A stretch of 14,752 bases of DNA. Source: Planctomycetaceae bacterium (GTDB lineage Bacteria > Planctomycetota > Planctomycetia > Pirellulales > UBA1268). Shown here piece after piece: positions 1 to 6,469 of this stretch. A model generated the notes under the pieces. That model ran no database searches. It worked only from the letters and a program-made list of their open reading frames with translations, and was not told the origin of the DNA. Position 1 is the first letter of the stretch. Each line of letters begins with the position of its first letter. Both the position numbers and the translations under genes were made by a program. The DNA lies in the NCBI GenBank assembly GCA_018694455.1, contig JABHNP010000358.1, forward strand, positions 1 to 14,752, in the 5' to 3' direction.

Positions 1-773
1 GCAAGACTCATTCGCTGTCGGGTCAACAAGCGATAGGGGCTATCCTCACCAAATCTTGCAAAAAGGCGACACGCATATTCCGGGGATATTCCTGCCGCCA
101 CGCACGCCGACTCGACAGACTGCCAATCAACACAACGCTCAATCAGTGCTGTGCGAAACCGTTCATAGGTTCTAAACGCACGATCATCAACTGCCTCTTC
201 TGGCAACATTCGTTGATTCACCTTCGCCAGCAGCACACCAAGCAACTGTGTACACAAAGTTTTACTATGAACGGAGGCAGGAGAACCACAACGCAACATG
301 AGGTCAAAGATTTCGCTAATCTCAGCTGGATGACTCACTCGCAAGACTGATCCGCTTGTAAAACCCATCCGGCGAAGCCGCGATCCTGCCTGCCGACCGA
401 CAAAGTCAACATAGTATTTGCGTAAGGTCTGTCTGCTGTTGGTTTCAATGCGGTGAGGAATACCCGGACCATACGCAAAGATTGTTCCTTTGTGTAATGC
501 CAGTGAATCTTCAACACGAGCAGTGGTAGCGCACTCACCGAGCCAGACCCGTCCACTCCCCGCACAAACGAATTCAATACAAAAATACGGAAAGTCTGTC
601 CGGTTGACAACGTAGTCCTTGCGTACTTGCTCATAACCGCCGCAGGCAACCGAAAGTGCGGGCGTTTGATCGGGTAGAAGATCAACAAAATATCTTTTCG
701 ACTTAACTACCTGCTGTGACACAAAAGCAGGAAGACTTTTTTCAGTTCTTTTTGACTTTCTTGGTATTGGCAT
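1..773 (-). CDS. AraC-family transcriptional regulator (partial, 3' end outside window)
   Basis: Reading leftward from ATG at 773-771, the frame is open for 257 codons and runs off the window edge. The N-terminal half looks like an AraC-type cupin sensor domain: a beta-rich stretch with CAGSGRVWLG near residue 70 and YGPGIPHRIE near 100. The C-terminal part carries the first helix-turn-helix of the AraC DNA-binding domain, with AAGISPEYACRLFARFGEDS near residue 235 and then a PYRLLTRQRM-type segment. The second helix-turn-helix is missing because the window ends. It is divergent from the six-gene sugar operon starting at 870, and a paired direct repeat (777-814) of AraC-operator geometry lies directly upstream of its start. 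It is therefore probably the sugar-responsive activator of that operon and of itself. Family assignment is strong; the ligand (L-galactose or a pathway intermediate) is inference. Confidence 0.9.
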   Translation of the reverse strand, partial: MPIPRKSKRTEKSLPAFVSQQVVKSKRYFVDLLPDQTPALSVACGGYEQVRKDYVVNRTDFPYFCIEFVCAGSGRVWLGECATTARVEDSLALHKGTIFAYGPGIPHRIETNSRQTLRKYYVDFVGRQAGSRLRRMGFTSGSVLRVSHPAEISEIFDLMLRCGSPASVHSKTLCTQLLGVLLAKVNQRMLPEEAVDDRAFRTYERFRTALIERCVDWQSVESACVAAGISPEYACRLFARFGEDSPYRLLTRQRMSL

Positions 774-776
774 AAG

Positions 777-814
777 GTCAAGAATAGCTATCCGACAGTC
801 AAGAATCACTATCC
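777..814. promoter_or_regulatory. Candidate AraC-type operator: two 17-bp direct repeats, 21-bp period
   Basis: GTCAAGAATAGCTATCC (777-793) and GTCAAGAATCACTATCC (798-814) match at 15 of 17 positions and are separated by 4 bp. Direct 17-bp half-sites repeating every 21 bp (two helical turns) are the classic arrangement for AraC-family activators such as the araI half-sites. The pair lies between a divergent AraC-family gene and the operon it probably controls. The right half-site would abut or overlap the -35 region of a weak promoter with a -10-like TAAATT at 830-835. That fits an activator-dependent promoter. The repeat is seen directly; its role is inferred. Confidence 0.65.
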
Positions 815-855
815 CATCATCCTTCCCCGTAAATTAGGGTAATTAAGGTTTGAGG

Positions 856-889
856 TCTTCTCAAACCCGATGTCTCCTCAAACCCGATG
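856..889. repeat. Contiguous 17-bp tandem repeat overlapping the operon's first start codon
   Basis: TCTTCTCAAACCCGATG (856-872) is followed without a gap by TCTCCTCAAACCCGATG (873-889), with one mismatch. The first copy ends in the ATG used as the epimerase start (870). The second copy ends in an ATG at 887 that is out of frame and opens a short frame of about 20 codons. The next in-frame ATG is at 897. The repeat may be a recent slippage duplication or a further regulator half-site pair. It makes the true start of the first gene uncertain. Confidence 0.6.
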
Positions 890-2144
890 GACAACCATGC
901 GAACCCTTCCCCGTTTCTCCTTTGGCGTCGGCGACCGCTTCGGACATGAAGCCAACGCACAATTAGCTGCCTTTCAACAACTTGCCCAAGAGGGTATTGA
1001 TGTTGCACCTGTGTGGAACAAATCGCATCGGGAACATGGTTTTATTGGCAGTAAGCCAGAGGATGTTCGAACTGCGGCTGCAAAAGCCATCACGGAGTCC
1101 GGGTGGACTAGCCCTTGGTATGTTGACGCCGATCATATTCGCCTTGAAACGGTTGACGGGTATCTCAGCTCAAGTGATTTTTTCACCATTGATGTTGCAG
1201 ATTCAATTGGAAAACCGGCTAACGACACCGACATACAAGCTTTCATTACCGCTCACCCAGAACTTTGCAAGCCAGTCTCGATCCCAGGCATCACAAAAGT
1301 CATTCGTCTGTCTGAAGACGGTACAGCAAGCATTGTTCGAAAGTACTATGAAGCCTGCAAGGATGCATCGATAATCTACAACCATATTGCCAAATCTTGC
1401 GGTGACGATGTAGTCATTGAAGTGAGTATGGATGAGACTGATGAGCCGCAAACACCGCCAGAGCTACTTGTCATACTCGGACTCCTAGCCGATGCAAAAA
1501 TTCCTGTGCAGACTGTTGCCCCAAAGTTCACTGGTCGATTCAACAAGGGTGTCGACTACGTGGGTGACCTTGCGCAATTCGAGCAAGAATTTTCCGATGA
1601 CGTTGCCGTATGCGCCTTCGCAGTCAAACAGTATGGGCTTCCAGCAACGCTCAAACTTTCTGTTCATTCAGGAAGTGACAAGTTTTCCCTGTATCCAATT
1701 ATTCGACGAGTGCTCAGTGCTACCGGTGCCGGAGTTCATCTCAAAACAGCTGGCACGACATGGCTTGAAGAATTAATTGGACTCGCAGAAGCAGAGGGTG
1801 ATGGGCTTCAACTTGTTCGTGACGTATATCGATATGCAATCAATCACCGTGAAGAACTCTGTGGGCCATACGCAACGGTTATTGACATCAATCCCGATCA
1901 ACTCCCCTCCGTGGACAGCTTTGATTCCCTATCGGGCTCCGACACTGCTGCAACCATTCGACACATTCAAAGCGATTCTCGCTTTAATCCCCACGTCAGA
2001 CAGCTTCTTCACATTGCTTTCAAGGTCGCTGCTGCTGAGGGTGCTCGATATACAAATCTTTTGAAAGAGCATCGTGATATTGTTGCGGAGCAGGTTACCA
2101 CGAACCTCTACGAAAGGCACCTCCGGCCCCTTTTCGCTCAGTAG
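870..2144 (+). CDS. uxaE: UxaE-type tagaturonate epimerase family protein
   Basis: Members of this family convert D-tagaturonate to D-fructuronate in the cytoplasm; the type example is Thermotoga maritima UxaE. Characteristic blocks visible here are FSFGVGDRFG (16-25), WYVDADHI (83-90), a long motif around VSMDETDEPQTP (185-196), FNKGVDYVGDLAQFE (224-238), KLSVHSGSDKFSLYP (262-276), HLKTAGT (290-296) and NPHVRQLLHI (373-382). Conserved Asp, His and Glu in these blocks are likely metal and substrate ligands. At 424 residues it begins directly at the GDR-type block; from memory the Thermotoga protein has a longer N-terminal section. The start could be ATG 870 or ATG 897 (residue 10), because a 17-bp tandem repeat overlaps the first. 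It is gene one of a six-gene operon, 42 bp before the next. Here it is inferred to act after an L-galactonate 5-dehydrogenase. Family is well supported; substrate is inferred. Confidence 0.85.
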   Translation: MSPQTRWTTMRTLPRFSFGVGDRFGHEANAQLAAFQQLAQEGIDVAPVWNKSHREHGFIGSKPEDVRTAAAKAITESGWTSPWYVDADHIRLETVDGYLSSSDFFTIDVADSIGKPANDTDIQAFITAHPELCKPVSIPGITKVIRLSEDGTASIVRKYYEACKDASIIYNHIAKSCGDDVVIEVSMDETDEPQTPPELLVILGLLADAKIPVQTVAPKFTGRFNKGVDYVGDLAQFEQEFSDDVAVCAFAVKQYGLPATLKLSVHSGSDKFSLYPIIRRVLSATGAGVHLKTAGTTWLEELIGLAEAEGDGLQLVRDVYRYAINHREELCGPYATVIDINPDQLPSVDSFDSLSGSDTAATIRHIQSDSRFNPHVRQLLHIAFKVAAAEGARYTNLLKEHRDIVAEQVTTNLYERHLRPLFAQ

Positions 2145-2186
2145 TGCTTTGGACCTAAGGACATTTCTTTAGCGAGAATACTCATC

Positions 2187-3020
2187 ATGAAATCAGCTAT
2201 CACGATTTGTCTCGTACCAGAGGCGCAGCAGGGCCCATTCGTATTTCATGACGGAATCGACGCCGGATGTCGAGCAGCTGCTAGAGCAGGGTTTGATGCT
2301 GTAGAAATATTCCCAAGCAGCGCTGAAGAATTCCCGGCCAGCGAACTTCCGTCACTTCTTAAAAACCACTCACTCGGTGTGGCCGCGGTAGGCACCGGGG
2401 CGGGATGGTTGAAGCACCGACTATCGCTCACGAGTAGAGACTGTGATAAACGAGCACAAGCAATACAGTTTATTTCAGCACTAATTGATACCGCTGGCGA
2501 ATACAATGCCCCAGCAATTATTGGTTCCATGCAGGGCCAAAATACTGACACCACCAAACGTGCAGAAGCTCTTCAACATCTTGCCGAGGGTCTAGGAACT
2601 CTTGCTGATCGAGCACAAACCCATGGACAAGTGCTTCTTTACGAACCACTCAATCGCTATGAGACCAATCTTTTAAACACACAAGAAGCAGCAGCCCACT
2701 TTCTCATAGACAATAATCTTGTGCAGCGTGGCGTTCGACTCCTCTGTGACCTTTTTCACATGAATATCGAAGAGTCAAGCGTTCCAGAAACAATACGTCG
2801 TATCAGTACAATTCACCCAGGCATCATTGGCCATGTGCATTGGGCAGATTCGAACAGGAGAGCAATGGGCTTCGGCCATACGAACTCGCAGTCAATCTAC
2901 AAGTCGCTCGTTAACGCAGGATATAAGCAATATCTTGCAGCAGAAGTTTTCCCCTTACCTTCTGCCGTTGACGCTGCAAACCAAACGATACAGTCAATAA
3001 GAACCTGCGAGTCCTCATAA
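2187..3020 (+). CDS. TIM-barrel sugar isomerase/epimerase (D-tagatose 3-epimerase-like)
   Basis: This 277-residue protein has the xylose-isomerase-like TIM-barrel fold (AP endonuclease 2 family), in the branch with ketose 3-epimerases and hydroxypyruvate isomerase. The four expected metal ligands are present in order: E153 in YEPLNRYETN, D188 in CDLFHMNIEE, H218 in HVHWADSNR and E253 in AAEVFP. The sequence from EPLNR through DxFHMNIEE to the DSNR segment is typical of D-tagatose/D-allulose 3-epimerases. It lies second in the sugar operon, 42 bp after the uxaE-like gene and 27 bp before the mutarotase gene. It has no obvious place in the linear L-galactose route. It may interconvert ketoses such as L-tagatose with an epimer, act on a keto-uronate, or salvage a side product. 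No clear Shine-Dalgarno sits before ATG 2187. Family is secure; substrate unknown. Confidence 0.85.
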   Translation: MKSAITICLVPEAQQGPFVFHDGIDAGCRAAARAGFDAVEIFPSSAEEFPASELPSLLKNHSLGVAAVGTGAGWLKHRLSLTSRDCDKRAQAIQFISALIDTAGEYNAPAIIGSMQGQNTDTTKRAEALQHLAEGLGTLADRAQTHGQVLLYEPLNRYETNLLNTQEAAAHFLIDNNLVQRGVRLLCDLFHMNIEESSVPETIRRISTIHPGIIGHVHWADSNRRAMGFGHTNSQSIYKSLVNAGYKQYLAAEVFPLPSAVDAANQTIQSIRTCESS

Positions 3021-3047
3021 GTCACCTCACTCAATAGCGACCTAAAT

Positions 3048-3512
3048 ATGCTCAACACATCACTCCTACATCCCGAAATATTAAAAATCCTCGCTACAAG
3101 TGGCCATCATTCCCTTGTACTGATTGCTGATGGTAATTATCCCGCAGCCACAAAACGCGGCGCAAACGCTCACGTAATATCGCTTCAGGTCATGCCGGAC
3201 GTTCCTACGGTCGCCGAGGTCTTTCAAGCAATACTCGGTACTATTCAGATTGATGGTGTGCAAACAATGGGCGTTGATAGAGAAGACTCCTATGCAGCAG
3301 CTACTCCGGGCGACCCACCCGTCTGGAACACATATCGGAATCTTCTTCGAGAAGCTAAAAACAGTTGTGACCTTGAGCCAATTGTTAAATGGGACTTCTA
3401 TAAAGCCGTCGATTCCCCTGACCACCTCCTCACAATTCAAACGGCAGACACCCAACCTTGGGCCAATCTCCTGCTTTCAATCGGCTGCCGTACCTTTTCG
3501 TCCGCTCCCTGA
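3048..3512 (+). CDS. FucU/RbsD-family sugar mutarotase
   Basis: Proteins of this family speed alpha/beta anomer interconversion of free sugars (L-fucose for FucU, D-ribose for RbsD) so that downstream enzymes receive the right anomer. At 154 residues it is close to the usual size. Visible signatures are LLHPEILKILATSGHHSLVL with the catalytic-type His20, the ADGNYPA segment with Asp28, and the C-terminal WDFYKAVDSPDHLLTIQTAD...WANLLL block that matches the FucU ending (FY near 117-118, N140). L-galactose and L-fucose have the same ring configuration and differ only at C6, so a FucU-like mutarotase suits an L-galactose pathway. It precedes the sugar 1-dehydrogenase by 24 bp, which fits supplying the correct anomer for C1 oxidation. 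Family confident; exact sugar inferred. Confidence 0.85.
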   Translation: MLNTSLLHPEILKILATSGHHSLVLIADGNYPAATKRGANAHVISLQVMPDVPTVAEVFQAILGTIQIDGVQTMGVDREDSYAAATPGDPPVWNTYRNLLREAKNSCDLEPIVKWDFYKAVDSPDHLLTIQTADTQPWANLLLSIGCRTFSSAP

Positions 3513-3536
3513 AAGCTACACCTACAGAGATGTTTC

Positions 3537-4469
3537 ATGCAAACTAGAATTCTTGGAAAAACTGGGCTTAAAGTACCGGTCCTGTCATTTGGAGCGTCCT
3601 CCCTTGGGCAGGAATTCCGCAAAATCTCTATTGACGAAGCACTGTCAAGCGTACGCGTCGCGATTGACAATGGCATGAACCTTATCGACACGAGCCCTTT
3701 TTATGGCCGCGGCATGAGTGAGATTATGCTAGGCCTGGCACTACAAGACATACCCCGGGACGACTATCTACTCTGCACGAAGCTTGGTCGATACGATGTG
3801 GGGCACTTTGATTTTTCTGCGAAGCGTGTTGCTGAAAGCGTTGATATTTCACTTCACCGACTCAGCACAGATCACCTTGATATCATGCTCTGTCACGATA
3901 TCGAATTTGTCCCAATGCAACAAATCGTCGACGAGACATTGCCGGCTCTTCGTAAAGCCCAGCAGGCAGGCAAAATTCGCTTTTTTGGATTCAGTGGCTA
4001 CCCACAAAAAATCTTTCGATTCATCTGTGATCAGACGGACGTTGACTGTGTACTGAACTACAACCAATACACCTTGCAGAACACCCGTTTTTCTGATGAA
4101 ACTATTCCGTACTTGCAGGAAAAAGGTATTGGAGTGATGCATGCTGGACCATTCAGCGCCCGCCTCCTTACCGACGCTCCACTTCCCCCATGGCTCAAGG
4201 AACCAGAAAACGTTCGGCAATCTGCTCGCGAAGCCGTTGAATTCTGCAAAGAACATGGTTCATCGTTGGCCAAACTGGCCCTTCAGTTTTCAGTAGCCAA
4301 CCCCGCAATTGCAACAACCGTCGCTGGCAGCGCAAATCCAAAAAACATTCGTCAATGGGCAGAATGGCTGCGGGAACCACTGGATCAAGAGCTGCTTCAG
4401 GCGGTCATTGAAAAGTTTTCAGCCGTAAAAAACATTGGCCACAGTGAGGGGCTCGTAGAAAACAACTGA
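3537..4469 (+). CDS. Aldo/keto reductase, probable L-galactose 1-dehydrogenase
   Basis: This cytoplasmic NAD(P)-dependent oxidoreductase has 310 residues and the aldo/keto reductase (alpha/beta)8 fold. The catalytic tetrad is visible: D51 (LIDTSPFYG), Y56, K82 (CTKLGRY) and H120 (MLCHDIEF). Against plant L-galactose dehydrogenase as remembered, the match is unusually close: GKTGLKVPVLSFGASSLG, DTSPFYGRGMSEIMLG, the segment from PRDDY through FDFSAKRV, and the LDIMLCHDIEF to QIVDETLPALRK block all have near-identical counterparts. The related fungal and bacterial D-threo-aldose/L-fucose dehydrogenases are the main alternative. The product would be an L-galactono- (or L-fucono-) lactone, opened by the lactonase encoded next. 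The upstream FucU-like mutarotase fits a pyranose 1-oxidation. Fold is certain; L-galactose preference is likely but inferred. Confidence 0.85.
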   Translation: MQTRILGKTGLKVPVLSFGASSLGQEFRKISIDEALSSVRVAIDNGMNLIDTSPFYGRGMSEIMLGLALQDIPRDDYLLCTKLGRYDVGHFDFSAKRVAESVDISLHRLSTDHLDIMLCHDIEFVPMQQIVDETLPALRKAQQAGKIRFFGFSGYPQKIFRFICDQTDVDCVLNYNQYTLQNTRFSDETIPYLQEKGIGVMHAGPFSARLLTDAPLPPWLKEPENVRQSAREAVEFCKEHGSSLAKLALQFSVANPAIATTVAGSANPKNIRQWAEWLREPLDQELLQAVIEKFSAVKNIGHSEGLVENN

Positions 4470-4515
4470 TTGCTCGGGTTACGAGTAACGACCTCAAAAC
4501 TTTCTCGCAGACTCT

Positions 4516-5352
4516 ATGAATATTGATGCCCACCAACACTTCTGGAAATACTCCCAAAGGGATTTCCCCTGGATCACACCTGGGATGGAACGCCTGGCAC
4601 GAGACTACCTCCCGCCTGAACTTATCCAAACAAGTCAGCCGCATAACATCTCCGGCTCAATTGCAGTTCAGGCTCGCCAGACTAAAGAGGAGACGCAATG
4701 GCTTCTTGAATACGCTGATTTATACCCTTCGATTCGGGGCGTTGTTGGATGGGTCGATCTAAGAAGCCCATCAGTAGGTGACGACCTCTCGATCTTTTCA
4801 CAGCACAAAAAGTTTATTGGCGTACGGCATGTGGTGCAGGATGAACCAGACCCACGCTTCCTCTTAGGATCGGATTTCCTGAGAGGACTTCGCAGACTTG
4901 CGGACTTTGACCTTACTTACGATCTTCTTGTGTTCCCGCACCAACTTCCCGCTGCAATTGAGCTTGTCAGACTTTTGCCAGATCAACATTTTGTTTTGGA
5001 TCACATGGCAAAACCGAGAATTAAGAAGTGTGAAATTAATGACTGGAAGCACAACTTTTCCGAACTAGCACGGCATGAAAATGTTATGTGCAAACTATCC
5101 GGGCTTGTAACGGAGGCGAATTGGAAAGTTTGGCAGCAGCATGACTTCACGCCGTACCTTGAAACTGCACTTCATGCATTTCGTCCAGAACGACTTATGT
5201 TTGGGAGTGACTGGCCTGTCTGCCTCCTTTCAGCCGAATACGCTGAGGTGGTGGGCTTAGCAAACAGCCTCATTGATCAACTTTCGCTCGATGAGGCTGC
5301 AGCGATTCGTGGCACGAACGCAGAAACCTTTTACGGTCTTGTAGCGGACTGA
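4516..5352 (+). CDS. Amidohydrolase-2 family sugar lactonase (probable L-galactono/L-fuconolactonase)
   Basis: This 278-residue TIM-barrel metal-dependent hydrolase belongs to the amidohydrolase-related family PF04909 that contains L-fuconolactone and L-rhamnonolactone hydrolases. It starts with the family signature IDAHQHFWKY (metal-type H6 and H8). It continues with IRGVVGWVDL (73-82), IGVRHVVQDEPDPRFLL (101-117), VLDHMAKP (160-167, His163), CKLSGLVTEA (192-201) and the C-terminal MFGSDWPVC block with the catalytic-type Asp232. The VRHVVQDEPDP and GSDWPV segments are typical of sugar lactonases rather than decarboxylases of the same family. Placed between a sugar 1-dehydrogenase (46 bp upstream) and an aldonate-type dehydrogenase (37 bp downstream), it most likely hydrolyses L-galactonolactone to L-galactonate in the cytoplasm. 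L-fuconolactone is the chief alternative substrate. Confidence 0.85.
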   Translation: MNIDAHQHFWKYSQRDFPWITPGMERLARDYLPPELIQTSQPHNISGSIAVQARQTKEETQWLLEYADLYPSIRGVVGWVDLRSPSVGDDLSIFSQHKKFIGVRHVVQDEPDPRFLLGSDFLRGLRRLADFDLTYDLLVFPHQLPAAIELVRLLPDQHFVLDHMAKPRIKKCEINDWKHNFSELARHENVMCKLSGLVTEANWKVWQQHDFTPYLETALHAFRPERLMFGSDWPVCLLSAEYAEVVGLANSLIDQLSLDEAAAIRGTNAETFYGLVAD

Positions 5353-5389
5353 TTTTTATATCTCCACAACTCCCTGGGAACCATCGTCA

Positions 5390-6424
5390 ATGAAAGCGCT
5401 CCAACTCGTGCAGCCGAAGCAATGGTCAATGATTGAGATTGCAGAGCCCGGCGACCTGCAACCTGGCCAAGCTCTCGTTCGTGTTGAAGCCGTCGGCATA
5501 TGCGGCACCGACTACGGCGGATACCTTGGAAAAATGCCCTTTTTTAGTTATCCGAGAATTCCTGGCCATGAACTTGGTGTCGAAGTCATCAAGATTGCCG
5601 ACGATGTTGAAGACATCTGCGTTGGAGATCGCTGCTGTGTCGAGCCCTACATCAATTGCCAAAACTGTCACTCATGCCGACTCGGCAAGACGAATTGCTG
5701 CGAGCACCATCAAACGTTGGGCGTACACTGCGACGGAGGACTCCGTCCTCAATTCATCATTCCGGCAAGAAAGCTCCACCCTTCTCCGAATCTTACCTCC
5801 GAGCAGAATGCACTTGTAGAAACACTTGCAATTGGGTGTCACGCAGTCGACAGAGCGACGATCACAGCTGACGATACTGTTCTTGTCATAGGCGCGGGGC
5901 CTATCGGCCTTTCTGCAATGGAATTCGTTCGTCTCACCGGTGCACGACTCGTGGTCATGGACATGGTTCAAAGCCGTCTCAACTTCGTTCAGAAGATTTA
6001 TAACCTGACCGACACGGTCTGTGCCGATGGAACGGAAAATGATCTCAGCAAAATCAAGGAAATAACTCAGGACGAACTGTGTGACGTCGTTATTGATGCA
6101 ACAGGTAGCGATCGTAGCATGAACCGCTCCCTTGAGTTTTGTGCATTTGGTGGTCGCGTCGTGTACGTAGGAATCACTCAGGGCGCACTTTCGTTCCCGC
6201 ACGCCCCGCTTCTCCATCGACGAGAACTCTCCATTCTTGGCAGTCGAAATGCATTGTCACGAGACTTTGATCGCATTGTGAAAGATATCGAGGCTAACCG
6301 GATTGATACGGCACCCTGGATAACCCATCGCATGAGTTGGACCGAACTTCCAGAAGTTTTTCCACAGCTTGTTGACCCATCAAGCGGCGTGCTCAAAGCC
6401 GTTGCCACGATAGACCCCGCATAG
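5390..6424 (+). CDS. Zinc MDR dehydrogenase, probable L-galactonate 5-dehydrogenase
   Basis: This 344-residue enzyme is a zinc-dependent medium-chain alcohol dehydrogenase. Catalytic zinc ligands are visible as C38 (GICGTDY), H60-E61 (IPGHELGVEV) and probably E144. The structural zinc site is C90, C93, C96 and C104 in the CQNCHSCRLGKTNCC stretch. The Rossmann motif GAGPIG is at 168-173, followed by D191 at the end of beta-2, which favours NAD over NADP. The family includes sorbitol, L-threonine and L-galactonate/L-gulonate 5-dehydrogenases such as E. coli YjjN (LgoD). As the last gene of the operon, after a lactonase and together with a tagaturonate epimerase, it best fits oxidation of L-galactonate at C5 to D-tagaturonate. 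That product is the substrate of the first gene's enzyme. Family is secure; substrate rests on context. Confidence 0.85.
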   Translation: MKALQLVQPKQWSMIEIAEPGDLQPGQALVRVEAVGICGTDYGGYLGKMPFFSYPRIPGHELGVEVIKIADDVEDICVGDRCCVEPYINCQNCHSCRLGKTNCCEHHQTLGVHCDGGLRPQFIIPARKLHPSPNLTSEQNALVETLAIGCHAVDRATITADDTVLVIGAGPIGLSAMEFVRLTGARLVVMDMVQSRLNFVQKIYNLTDTVCADGTENDLSKIKEITQDELCDVVIDATGSDRSMNRSLEFCAFGGRVVYVGITQGALSFPHAPLLHRRELSILGSRNALSRDFDRIVKDIEANRIDTAPWITHRMSWTELPEVFPQLVDPSSGVLKAVATIDPA

Positions 6425-6469
6425 AAAATTCATTTTTAATACGTTAATCCGAGCAAACCGAAGTACGGA

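Noticed and set aside
335..688. 117-residue minus-strand open frame
   Set aside because: It is in a different frame from the AraC-family gene that clearly occupies this strand and region, and it has no recognisable motif.
870..6424. Standard L-fucose (fuconate) degradation operon
   Set aside because: The mutarotase, AKR and lactonase would fit, but there is no enolase-family fuconate dehydratase, SDR 2-keto-3-deoxyfuconate dehydrogenase or aldolase. The zinc dehydrogenase plus tagaturonate epimerase fit L-galactonate better. It is kept as an alternative substrate in the entries.
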